From: Adenanthera pavonina
Lineage: Eukaryota; Streptophyta; Magnoliopsida; Fabales; Fabaceae
Assembly (NCBI GenBank): GCA_026686845.1
Contig: JAIVEN010000004.1
Location: forward strand, 23,096,827 to 23,160,826
DNA: 64,000 nt
Direction: 5' to 3'
Both the position numbers and the translations under genes were made by a program. Below, piece after piece: positions 1-10,342 of the stretch; position 1 is the stretch's first letter; the number at the start of each line of letters is the position of its first letter. The notes under the pieces were generated by a model that had not been told where the DNA came from, did not search any database, and was given only the letters and a program-made list of their open reading frames with translations.

Positions 1-661
1 AGGCATGGAAATGTCACCTTCATTTTACTTAATCATTACTTTCTCGATCTCCAAGCAAACTGACAGAACAAATGAAAACTCTTTCATTCGAGCACAGTCA
101 TGCATTTCTTAGTCTCACTCATCAAGGGGCCTAGATATATCTCTCCATTAATTAGAGGGACAAATTTCATCTTGATCATTCATCTTCCTCCACACGAGTT
201 CCACTATACCCAATCATAACCTTTATGATCTCCCAATTAAAGGTAACTTTTTACTATGTCAAAGTATAATGTTCCCCATGTAGAAGGAAGCCATGATGAT
301 CTCAAGTCTGAGGGCTTAGTGACACGGTTATATATGAGATATGCTTATGACTTGATTTATGCAACTATCTCTTGACGGGTCGATCCAGCGCCTATTCTCT
401 AATAGGAACTTATGATTTTGATTTGTATATTCATAAATAATTATCACATAATTATTAATCGAAATCATACTAACCTTAGTTCATCATTATTCCCACAAAG
501 ATAATTAACTAGGGACATTCTGGATAAAATAATTTATCTAAGGATATTATTATAAAGAAAACATACAAACAATATAATAATGTAAGAAAAAACATCTTCT
601 TTTTCATAATGAAGAACAATGTTCATAATACAATGATTGACTTAGAGTACAATCTCCAACA
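1..661 (-). mobile_element. Partial LTR cut by the window edge
   Basis: This segment is a reverse-complement copy of the 5' part of the LTR at 47239-48846; the two align through most of their length with scattered differences. The LTR terminus is at 661, where the minus strand reads TGTTGGAGATTG. The other end lies outside the window, so I cannot tell a solo LTR from part of a complete element. No coding sequence is visible. The family assignment (copia-like) rests only on the TGTTGG/CCAACA ends and the length of the other copy. Confidence 0.7.
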
Positions 662-1010
662 ATTACTTCATCTGTTGAAATGGACGGTATAGAATGTGAG
701 ACTTCCATATTTATTTTTATTTTATATAAAAAAATAGGCATAGTAGCTGATCATAATTTTATTTCCCTTGTACTATGTGGGTCGGGTAAGTTAGTACTTG
801 ATTGTGGTTTTGATGTCCAATTGAAGAAGAAAAAAAAAACCTTTAATTTATAGTTCAACATTTGGGGTGAGGTCAAGTCAAATATATGAAAATATGTGAT
901 ATTCAATTAAAAAAATATTCACGTCTCGCATGACATTTGAGGGATATCTTGCTTGAGATTTGAGGGATAATAAGTAGCATTGTTGATGACTTGTAAATAG
1001 TATTATTTTA
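662..1010. other. AT-rich spacer, nothing recognised
   Basis: No open frame, repeat copy or structural motif that I can support. It lies between the LTR terminus at 661 and the first base of the CACTA-like fragment at 1011. Confidence 0.5.
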
Positions 1011-1338
1011 CACTACAAGACAATAGTGATTTTCTGATTAAATTTTTATTTGAAAAATATAGTAGCTAGAGAGAATTTCTTGTGAAAATTCTCCTGGAAT
1101 TTCCCGGCAAAACTATTTCTGTTGGACTTTTCTCACGTGAAATTCATTCAAGACAGATTATGTGATAAACCCAATAGAACATGTGGCAGAAAACTATTGT
1201 ATTATGGCAGGAAAAAGGCGCCAACACTTCACATATATGGATATTAATTGATATGTTTTTTCAAAATTAAAATATTAAAATGTCTCTTTTTAATTCAAAA
1301 TGAAGCCGAATAATAGTTTGAATTCTTATTCTTTTTAG

Positions 1339-1394
1339 CTTCACATGAGGGGAGGAGATACCAAACCACAGATCGCCCTCCATGTAAGTCCTAG
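1339..1394 (+). pseudogene. Exon-2 relic of the small secreted peptide gene (copy 1)
   Basis: A splice acceptor (CTTTTTAG) precedes a short frame reading SHEGRRYQTTDRPPCKS and then a stop at 1392-1394. It matches exon 2 of copy 2 (10712 onward) and of copy 3 (43160 onward) over the GRR...RxPC part. The C-terminal RCHND part is deleted: the sequence runs directly into what is 3' flank in the other copies. There is no signal-peptide exon upstream, only a CACTA-like fragment. It is a relic and useful only for tracing the duplications. Confidence 0.7.
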
Positions 1395-1613
1395 TCGCTG
1401 GCTCCTTTTAATATCATTACAAAACCTTCGACCTCTCTTCATCTGCTTGTATTTCAAATTATGTGTGAAACATATAATATCTTCAAATAGTTGTTTAGCT
1501 ATTTAGTAATATTTTATGATGAAAAATCAAAGAGAATCAATAATTAGTGATTGAATCTGTCTAGTGGAAGCAGAAATATAATGAGCTCCAACAGGTTATC
1601 TCGAAATAAGTAA

Positions 1614-1995
1614 GGGCCTGTTTGACAGTGTTTTCTGTTTTCTTATTTTTAAAATAGTTTTGTAAAATTATTTTCGAAAATAAGTTTAGAAAACAAGAAA
1701 ACAAAAAAATTTGTTTGAATAGTTGTTCTCAAAATTATAACTAGTGAGTGATAGATGAATTATTCAAAATTTATAACTTTACCATTAATGTAGTAGGTGT
1801 TTTTCACTTTTTCTTATATTTTCTAGAAAAAAAAAATTACAAAATACCTTAAAGTTGTTCTGAGTTTTCTATTCTTTTATTTTTCTGTTTCTCAGAACAG
1901 TTTATAAAAAATAGGTTTACCAAATAAATTTTTTTTATATTTTTGTTTTCAAAAATAAAAAAAAACTGTTTTTAAAAACAGAATCAAACAGGCCC
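1614..1995. mobile_element. PIF/Harbinger-type MITE with TAA target duplication
   Basis: The ends are GGGCCTGTTTGACAGTG and, on the other strand, GGGCCTGTTTGATTCTG, with a further A/T-rich inverted repeat inward. It is flanked by TAA at 1611-1613 and 1996-1998. The paralogous block near 43614 reads straight through a single TAA with no insertion, which fixes both ends. At 382 bp with no coding capacity it is non-autonomous. TAA duplications and GGGCC termini are typical of PIF/Harbinger Tourist-like MITEs. Confidence 0.85.
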
Positions 1996-2480
1996 TAAAA
2001 TTTTCACAAACTACACCTGCTCTTTTGAAAGCGTTTTAAAATTATACTTTACATTGTTTTCTCAATGAAAGTGGACTCCATTGATATTATTTTACAAATT
2101 AAAATTTTTAAACTTCAGTGGTTTCAATTAAATACATATTTAGTTACGATTCCCATAGATTTTCTTGATATAACATATTTTATAATGTATATGTCAAATT
2201 ATTGAGTGAATGGATTAATGGTTTAGTTTCTAATTAAAATATGTTCTCCTCTCAATTTAATTTTTCAAAGCCTTTTTTTTTACCATAATTCTGAAAGCTA
2301 ATTAACCCAATAAAATTTAAGAGAAATACATGAAATGAAGTGTTCCTAGATCGGTACTCTTCATGATTTGACACAAGACTATGATCAAGAGACTTTGGTA
2401 GATAATTTTACAACATATCATACTTAAAAGATAAAAATAAAAAGCTATCATCAACTCCTTTTTTTTATATATACATACTT

Positions 2481-4000
2481 ATATGATTAAATTAGATTCA
2501 AACATTATCGGGTCCAAATGATAACAGCTCTCCCAACTTAATTTTTTCTATTTATAAGACTCAAAATTAAAACTTTATTTAAGAGATGTTAAGCTTATTA
2601 TTAGATAACTCAACCACCATCGGTACTATCATGAACTCCTTTAATACTGAAGATAGACACAAATTCTTATAAGAAATGAAGTCCAAGAGTCATCATCAAT
2701 ATTTAATGATGTTTGGGTGACCAACCAGTTCTACAAGGGTCCCATGTGACCTAGTAATTGGGCCTATCTACATTACATTTGGGCCACTAGCCTACTTTTC
2801 CCTTGTGTTCTATTAAATGATTTTTTTCTTTATTTTTCATAACATTCCGCACTGACTTAAAATAATGTGCTATCTGAATTTGAGCCAAGAGTTTTCATGC
2901 AATTACATGCGATTTTGTAGGAGTAGTACATTTTGGTTAGTCAAATTATTATTTTTTTATTATCGATACACTTGCATTTTCTGTAGTCCTGAAATTTGTT
3001 GCGAACCCAAATTTTATACGAATATGGACATTGTGTTTATATCCTATGAGACCTTGTAATCGGTTTTAAACATATGTTGACTTTTGTTACATGATTTTTG
3101 TTGGATTAATTGCATTGATAGTGAATAACGAAACTGATGTGAAAATGGTAATTGGAATTTATAAGGGTTGTCGAATAATTAGTTAGCACATATTAGCTAG
3201 CAATTAAAAAAAAAAAAGGAAGAAACCCACTCAGAAAGGGTTGGCCTTTGTTGGTTGTTTTCTTTTAAAAAAAAAAAGTCACTAACAAATCACTAACAAA
3301 ATTTTACTTAATTGAGCTTCGTTTTAAAATAACCGCCAACAATGTTAAGTGGGAAAGCACACTTAAGATGTCTTAAGCATGATTGTGGATCTGATTTTTG
3401 TGAATAGAAAAAATTATATAATGAGAGTTACCCTATTTAAATACTTGTACATAACCCGATAGTACTAGGTGATAGGGCGAAAAATGATGTGGCATATCTC
3501 ACCTACGGTGAAAACTCAAGGACATGAAATACACATTGAATTTCAATTAATATTCTATTTTTGTTCATGAAACTCCCATTTTCCTCTCTCTCATTGGATT
3601 ACCATCTCACTCTGAAACTCCATTTTCTAGTCTAAGCATTTTGATATTAATCTTTCTTCTTATGCCAGCCAGTGCAAGGTTCAATATAGTTGCTAAGTTA
3701 ATTAATGTCGTTAAGGTGTTATAGTCAATCTTCCCCATAATAGTTTATCAGGTGGTGGAAAATAAGGTGTCCATCTGTGAGTAACATCGCCCTTCAGGTG
3801 ATGGAAAATACAAATATTCGCCCATGTTAGCGGGGAAGCCAAAACCTCTAACAATAAAAAAATGTTTTTTTTGTTTGTTTTTATTAATGTCAACAACAAT
3901 ATATTTTTCTCACAAAAAAAGGTGATATGAAAAAATTTATACATTTTATAATTACGACAATTTAAATTTACTTTTTCTATTTAAAATTTATATTATTTCA
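2481..4000. other. AT-rich spacer downstream of RLK1
   Basis: No gene supported. Short open frames here (for example 2865-3059) lack homology or codon signal that I can recognise. There are two poly-A/T-rich stretches near 3205 and 3270. The region separates peptide block copy 1 from the 3' flank of RLK1. Confidence 0.5.
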
Positions 4001-4569
4001 TACTAAAATATTTGTTCTTCTTTAAACTTTTACATTTTTTTATTTTTAAATATTATGTATCAATTTCTTTATTTATGGTTAGATGCAATGAAATAAGTAT
4101 TACTTAAAATAAGCAATATTTGCTAATAAATTCATTAATATGTGAAAGCTAACAGAAAAAATCAACACTTTGATAAAGTTATCTCCAATTAGACTTAGAC
4201 AATATTTAAATCCAGCCTACTAGTACTAGATACCAGATAATTGTATTAAAATTCAATTTGATAACAAATTCGAAGCAAAATACTATTTGTACAAAAAGTA
4301 TCACGATAAAGGTAAACAAAAACAAATCTTGCGAGCCGGTTATATATCTATTACACGATGATGCCTGGTGTGAAATTCCATAATTCAGCTACACTGAGCT
4401 ACTCGTTCCCTGAAAATGATAATCAAATGAATTAGTGGCATAGTGAAAAACTATGTTGAACAAATATGCATAAAGCAAGTTACGAACGAATGTGAATGTC
4501 TAACATAACATATGCTTTAGGAACTTGTTCGATAGGTATAGAAACCAAGCAAACATACTTCAATCATGT
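4001..4569 (-). other. 3' flank of RLK1, homologous to the RLK3 3' flank
   Basis: The stretch matches 54795-55374 downstream of RLK3, including the AT-rich part near 4040 (TTATGTATCAATTT). It probably includes the 3' UTR and downstream DNA of the ancestral receptor gene, which shows that the duplication extended past the stop codon. Confidence 0.6.
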
Positions 4570-7500
4570 CTAATGAGCAGTCTCTATTTCCATTTTCTGG
4601 ATGATACTTCTCATGGTTGGTCGAGATTGAGGATTTGTTTCCGAGCATGAAAGAGCTAGACGCCAAATCAAAGCCAATTTCTTTAAGTTCTGTAGCTTTG
4701 TTGATGATAAACGAGGGTCTAAAATATCTTGGATGTTGATCTGATGAATCCCATATGTTTGGATATGGGATATTAAATCACCAGGATGCTTTCCCATGAG
4801 CACCTCAATAGCTAAAACACCAAAGCTATACACATCAATTTTCTCAGTCACTGCCATTGTGTACGCAAGCTCTGCACAAGGCAAAATGAAGTTATCAAAT
4901 ACTAAATAGAATAAGATTAGTATATATTTGTTTTGGCAAGATGAAAAATATATAATATTATTCATATTGACTCACCGGGAGCCGCATAGCCATATGTGCC
5001 AGCAAATGTTGTCCAAATTGATGAATCAGTCTTCAAGAACCTTGCGGTGCCAAAGTCTGAGACGTGGGCTTCAAGATTTCCGGACAATAAAACATTGTTG
5101 CTTGATATATCTCTATGAACAATTGGTGGATTACAATCATGATGCATATAAGATAAGGCTTGTGCTACACCCTTCACAATATTAACCCTCTTGGGCCAAT
5201 CCAACTCTAATGCTTCTTTATCATTTCCAAGTATATCAGATAGGCTTCCCCTTTCCATGTACTCATAAATCAAAAAAGTGTGCGGCCTTTGTGAGCAAAA
5301 TCCATACAACTTCACGATGTTTCGATGGCGAGTTTCTACTAAGGCTTCAATTTCACACTTAAAAGCTTTTATACTCTCAATGTCTAGGCTATCTGCTTCA
5401 CATATCAACTTTTTAAAGCATATACTTTATCCTCCGCTGGCAGTATCAGTTTGTAAACTTTTCCAAATGCTCCCTCCCCAACGCAGTATTTTTCACCAAA
5501 GTTCTCAGTTGCTTCAATTATGTCCTCATACATAATTCTGCCATCAAAGTGCCATATTGAGAATTGATTTTCCCTATGGGCTCTAGTTTTACGTTCTAAA
5601 GCTCTTGTGTTACTCTTACGGTGAACAGCAAAAGTTCCAACTACCCCAGACAAAACAACCAGTGCTACAACTAAAGGAGTAGCAACAACTATCACAATAG
5701 TCTTTTTGTTTCCTCCACCATCTGGTTTTATAGTTGAGACATTACATGGTCTCAAGCCTTGGACTGTCCCACATAAGTTTTTGTTATTACTCAAATCCAC
5801 TAGATTAGAGGAATTGAATATTCTACCATCATGTACAGGACCCTCTAAATTGTTGTAAGAGAGGTTGAGGCTTGACAAGCTTAACATTGTTGTTAGGGAA
5901 TCAGGCAAAGAACCTGACAGATTATTGTGAGACATATTCAAACTTATTAAACTGGTGAGTTTACTGAGATCCCTAGGGATTTCTCCAGAAAATGAATTAT
6001 GGCTCAAGTCCAAAAAATCTTGTAAGAACACAAGATTTGCAATTTGGTATGGGACTTTGCTAGTGAAGTCATTGTTGCTCAAATTTAAATTCAGTAACTT
6101 GTGGCAATCACCTATTTGATAAGGGATAGGTCCACTTAGCTGATTCATTGACAGGTCTAAAGACTCCAGATTATGAAGCTTTCCAATGCTTTTCGGTATC
6201 ATACCTGAAAGATTCATTTATAAGAGAACAAATATAACAAAAGGATTGCAAGGGAAAAATCAACAAGTATAATTGTTGTTCATACCTGAAAGATTGTTAC
6301 CGCTGAGATAGAGATGATACAAGCTAGAGGTATTTCCAATTTGTTTAGGAATCTCACCAAATATTCGGTTTGAAGACAAGTCAAGCACTTGGAGCTGTTT
6401 CAACTGAAAGATCATACTAGGAATATTTCCACCTATCGAGTTTCCAGCCATGAGAAGAGCTTGCAAACTCTTGCAATCACCCCAATTTACAGTAAGCTCA
6501 CCTTGCACTCTATTGTAGCTGATGTCAGTGTAAGTGAGATTAGGATACACTCCAAAATCCTGATCTACGTAACCTTTGAGTTGGTTATGTTCAAGTCGAA
6601 CTCTATATAAGGATGGGCAGTTTCTTAGGCTAATGGGAATTGGACCAGTGAATCTATTATGGGCAGCAGTAAAATTGATGAGCTTTCCTCTTTTGCACAC
6701 TTGTGGAGGCAACACTCCAGTAAAGCTGTTGTTGGAAAGCGATAACACAGTTAAAGAAGAAAGGTTTCCGAATTCTTGCGGAACAGGACCAGATAAATTA
6801 TTTATTTGGAAGCGCACATCAGAAAGATTGGTCAATCTACCAAAAGTTGGGGGAATCCTGCCTGAGAGTTGGTTTTCAGGCATCCTAAGAATACTTATAT
6901 GTGTACAGTTCCCAAGAGTTGGAGGAATGGATCCATAGAAGCTATTCCCATCTAGAGCTAGCACAATTAAATTTCTTATGTTCCCTATTTCATATGGGAT
7001 GCTACCACCAAGTAGGGTATCCTGAAAGAGAAGATTTCTGATCCCGATCAATCCAGTCTTGGGTTGTTCATAACTATTAGGAAAAAGACGAGGGTCTAAT
7101 GTCCCAGTTATGTCGTTTCGTGAAACATCAAGCTCACAAAGTTGAGTCAAATTAGCAAGAGAAAGAGGTAGAGTGCCATTGAGGTAATTACTAGAAAGGT
7201 CAAGGAATTTCAGTGTAGAGAGCACCCCAATGTTTTCTCGTATGCTACCAGTGAGATAGTTTGTTTTGAGATCAAGACGAAGAAGATTTGGAAATGTAGA
7301 GAAGTTAAGTTTTGAAGGGTACCTTCAAGATCAGTGTAGCCCAAGTTTATTTCAGTCACACTACCTGAAGAATTATCACAAGTTATTCCACGCCACGAAC
7401 ATGGGATTTGAGCTGAAGTGGAGTTGGTGTTAGGTGGAGAGACCCATGAATCCAAAATTGGTTGGTAAGGGAGACTTCGCTTCCATTTGAGCAGAGCTTC

Positions 7501-7590
7501 AGTTTCAGCAAGTTCTGACGTGCTGACATGGTGACCAAAAAAGCAAGGAAGATGAATTGCAAGGAAGATAAAAATTTTAGGTTGAGCCAT
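4570..7590 (-). pseudogene. RLK1: LRR receptor-like kinase, MIK2-like, frameshifted
   Basis: A leucine-rich-repeat receptor kinase of the plasma membrane, closest in layout to RLK3 and to the MIK2 (LRR subfamily XIIb) group. The start at 7590 gives a hydrophobic signal peptide (MAQPKIFIFLAIHLPCFF), then the LRR N-cap Cys pair (PCSWRGITC), about 19 LRRs, a transmembrane segment near 5690-5620, and a kinase domain with GEGAFGKVYK, HRDISSNNVLL and SDFGTAR. Exon 1 ends at 4976 and exon 2 runs 4871-4570; the intron lies in the activation-segment region, as in RLK3. Breaks: one base lost near 7306, just after LQNL; one T lost from a T run near 5411-5415, which destroys the frame at the ATP-binding lysine (YALK then stop); and an 81-bp intron-like insertion at 6205-6285. 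Without correction the product would lack a kinase. Sequencing error could explain a single frameshift but less easily both. Confidence 0.85.
6205..6285 (-). other. Intron-like 81-bp insertion unique to RLK1
   Basis: On the minus strand the insert begins GTATGAACAAC, is T-rich, and ends AATGAATCTTTCAG. Removing exactly these 81 bases joins NNLSG to MIPKS, restoring the LRR frame as in RLK2 and RLK3. A 15-bp direct repeat (CATACCTGAAAGATT on the plus strand) lies at 6200-6214 and 6281-6295. Read unspliced, the insert brings an in-frame stop. RLK2 and RLK3 have no insert at this place. Confidence 0.7.
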
Positions 7591-7625
7591 TGCTTAGAAT
7601 ATGCCTTGTTGTGATGAAAGCGGAC

Positions 7626-7634
7626 TTTTTTATA
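7626..7634 (-). promoter_or_regulatory. TATA box of RLK1
   Basis: The minus strand reads GGCTATAAAAAAGTCCG about 40 bp before the ATG at 7590. RLK2 has a similar GCTATAAGAAATCCGC at the same distance, and RLK3 a weaker version. Position and conservation support a core promoter, although the 5' UTR would be very short. Confidence 0.5.
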
Positions 7635-8063
7635 GCCCATTGCGCATCCTTTTTTTGAACAAACTTTCAAACGGGAAAATGACATCTTGGGATGGAAAAG
7701 ATAATTTAGTGACACTTCTAAATGTTAAAAAAAAAAAATTAAATCGCTATGAATGATCAAAATTGTTATTATTATCAAATGGCCAAAAGCAAAGGAACAT
7801 TTATGAAGAAAGCTTTTGAACGGAGGAAGTAGTCATAGAAAGTTTACCGAAAAAAAACGTTAGCAGTTATTGAAAACGTCAAAAAAAGGAAACTTTAAAT
7901 TCCACTGTCGTACATAGTGGACAATTCAATTCTTCTGTTGTCGGTGGACTAAGCATATAATAATATGCCGTGTTAATCTTTCCAGATCAAATTAGAAGAA
8001 AAATGCACTCACCAAATAAAAAGAGATTTGAATTCCTCATAGTGGAAAATTAAATACTTGTAG

Positions 8064-8077
8064 TTGACTTGTTGACT
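8064..8077 (+). promoter_or_regulatory. W-box pair upstream of RLK1
   Basis: Two TTGACT hexamers (8064-8069 and 8072-8077) lie two bases apart. TTGAC[CT] is the core site for WRKY factors, which act in defence. The same place in the orphan block at 52629-52642 has TTGACT then TTGACC, and the RLK2 spacer keeps TTGACT at 39990. Binding is inferred. Confidence 0.45.
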
Positions 8078-8280
8078 CTTGTGGTAATTAATTAAGTTGC
8101 ACTTCTTGACTCATATCAGTGCGATAATTAATTAATTCGATCACATGTCACACTGTAATTAGAAACAAAAAGAATGCTGCAATGATGAAAGAAAGCAAAA
8201 GAACAAAAAAAAAAAAAGGAACACAAACGTGACTTGAGCTGCGGTGGAGTTTGTGTAATGTGGAGCGCTATCGATCAAAG

Positions 8281-8452
8281 CTTTCTTTTTTTTTTTGGGA
8301 TAAATTACAGGTATCTTTTATTAAAAGTAATTTTGTTTGAGGCATATTCCGATACTAAATATGGACATATCTCCAACAGGGATTCAAATCTTAGTTCATC
8401 ACGTTGTGAGAGACTAACCCATGCCACTAGATCCAACCCTTGTTGGTTATTT
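8281..8452 (-). mobile_element. tRNA-derived SINE
   Basis: Read on the minus strand, the element begins with an A-box-like stretch (TAGTGGCATGGGTT), has a B-box-like stretch (GATTTGAATCCC) about 35 bases later, and ends in a poly-A run, which is the order expected of a plant SINE. The direct repeat ATCAAAG flanks it at 8274-8280 and 8453-8459. It sits in the spacer between RLK1 and the peptide gene and is absent from the RLK2 spacer. Confidence 0.6.
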
Positions 8453-8460
8453 ATCAAAGT

Positions 8461-10288
8461 TACTATTACTAAACTCCACTGTCTATTCTTTTGGCCTCAA
8501 AAAAATCCATTGTTGTACTCGTACATAGTGGGCAATTAGGAAAGGAAATCGCGAAAATATTATTATTATTATTATTATTCTAAATAGACTTAGAGAACTA
8601 AAAAGACACCTAACACGGATGAGAGATCAAAGCCATTGCCTTCTATTTAACAAACTATTGTTGGATAATTTGAGTTTTAAGAGGTAGATTATGCATGTTT
8701 TGAAAATATAACATGACTTTCTTATCAACATTAATTTTAGTTTCAGAAAGTTTAATTAATTGGCCTGAATTAAATGAACGTGTGAGTTGAAAATTGTTCT
8801 TTAATGATAGAGTTGATGGGTCGTATTAAGGATAAGTCGTAAGAAGAATTGATAACCATTTATATATGATTTCAGCAGTTAAAATCTTATAATTTTCTTT
8901 TTGTTACTTTTTATTTTAAGTCATTATTTTAAAAAATGTTAGTTAGAATCTGGCTGAAAACATGTTAGTTAGAAAATTAACTTGTTTTATATTAATTTTT
9001 TAATTGTTCGAAAGGCTACAACTAGCCACCCACTTTGTTATTTATCCTCGGTCTTCAACCAGATAAATAATTCTTCTTTACTTTCGCTACATTTTACAAT
9101 TCTTCCATTCATACTTTGATCTACTGCTTTCTTGATTTTAACTTTTTATTTATTTTTCTTATATTCTTTGTTCTCTTTTGCTTGATTGCTTTTTCTTTCT
9201 TCCTTTGAGCATTTTCGTTCTTATCTTTCTTTCACACTTTTGCTCCATTTGATTTTTCCTGCCTTTGTCAACATCACAAAAAATTGACACGTTACTGCCT
9301 TTGTTTTTTTTCTGCACTTCTTGACTTATATCAGTGCGATAATTAATTAATTCGATTCCACGAATCACATTATAATTAAAAACAAAAAGAATGAAAAGAT
9401 GAAAGCAAGGTAAATGAAAGAAAGCAACAGAAAAAAAAAAAGTCATAACAAACGTCGAAAAAAGGAAACACGAAGTGGTGTGTGATGTGGAGAGCTATTG
9501 ATGAAAATTATTATTTTGATTTATTATTTGTTTTTAAGAGGTAGTTTTTGCATTTTGGATATAAAACATAACTTTCTTATCAACATGGATTTTAGTTTTA
9601 GAAAATCTAATTCGCTTAAACTAAATGAACGTGTGAGATTGATGCTTGATCATGTTTTGGAAACAAATTAATCCTTAGCACCTAGTTAAAAATTCTTCTT
9701 TAATTCTGCTTTGTTTCAACAATCATAATTATTTGCCTCTGTACGTACAAACAAAAGTCATAACATGACCCGAACTTTTTGACACATGATTAGAAATACG
9801 CAAAGTGCCTCCTCCATACCATTTATATATGATTTCAACCGTTAAAATCTTATAATTTTATTTTTGTTTCTTTTTAATTGAAATCGTTATTTTAAAAAAT
9901 GTTAGTTAGAAAATTAACTTGTTTTATATTAATTTTTAATTGCTCGAAATTCCACAACTACCCACCCGCTTTGTTATTTATCTGTTCTCCAACCAGATAA
10001 ATAATTTTTCTTTACTTTCGTTACATTTTACGATTATTATTTGTCTCTCTACAAACTAAAGTCAGTCAACACGGAAACACGAACATGACTCGAAGTTTCT
10101 TACACTTAATAAGAAATATGCAGAGTGTATCTTTGAGAATGATCTCAAAAGTTAAAATCTTATAACTTTATTTTTTACTTTTTAATTGAAATCGTTACTT
10201 TTAAAAAAAGTTAGTTGGAAAATTAGTTTGTTTTATGTTGATTTTTTTTAATTCCTTAAAAGGCCACAACTCTATTCTCCCACTTTGA
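8461..10288. other. Spacer between RLK1 and the peptide gene, with internal duplications
   Basis: Much of this spacer matches 39980-40257 plus 41730-42825, the spacer of RLK2. It also repeats itself: the segment at 8100-8280 returns near 9318-9510 (shared core GCGATAATTAATTAATTCGA), and 8870-9015 returns at 9820-9985 and 10140-10275. Near 8235-8270 it keeps a short trace of receptor LRR-N-cap coding sequence (GAGCTGCGGTGGAGTT). The open frame at 9446-9159 is low-complexity and I do not call it. A run of ATT triplets sits at about 8555-8579. Confidence 0.65.
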
Positions 10289-10297
10289 TATATATAA
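10289..10297 (+). promoter_or_regulatory. TATA box of the peptide gene
   Basis: TATATATAA ends about 45 bp before the ATG at 10343. The paralogous place in copy 3 reads GGTTATAAATTG. It is a plausible core promoter but was called from sequence alone in AT-rich DNA. Confidence 0.4.
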
Positions 10298-10342
10298 TTT
10301 GATGTGTTATGCGTATCGTGATGTATGCATCAATCATAATTA

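Larger units (their letters stand above)
1011..2480 (+). repeat. Peptide-gene block, copy 1 (truncated)
   Basis: About 1.1 kb of this block (without the MITE at 1614-1995) matches 42870-43990, and its distal part also matches 25440-26300. It starts with CACTACAAGA, typical of a CACTA terminus, followed by a degenerate fragment to about 1235 that is shared with copy 3 (about 42875-43050) and occupies the place of the intron of copy 2. Then come the exon-2 relic of the peptide gene and its 3' flank. The signal-peptide exon is absent. The block marks one of at least three duplications of the same unit. Confidence 0.75.

Noticed and set aside
6205..6285. Tandem duplication of coding sequence as the origin of the 81-bp insert
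   Set aside because: Only the 15-bp borders are duplicated; the inner 66 bp does not match neighbouring receptor codons.
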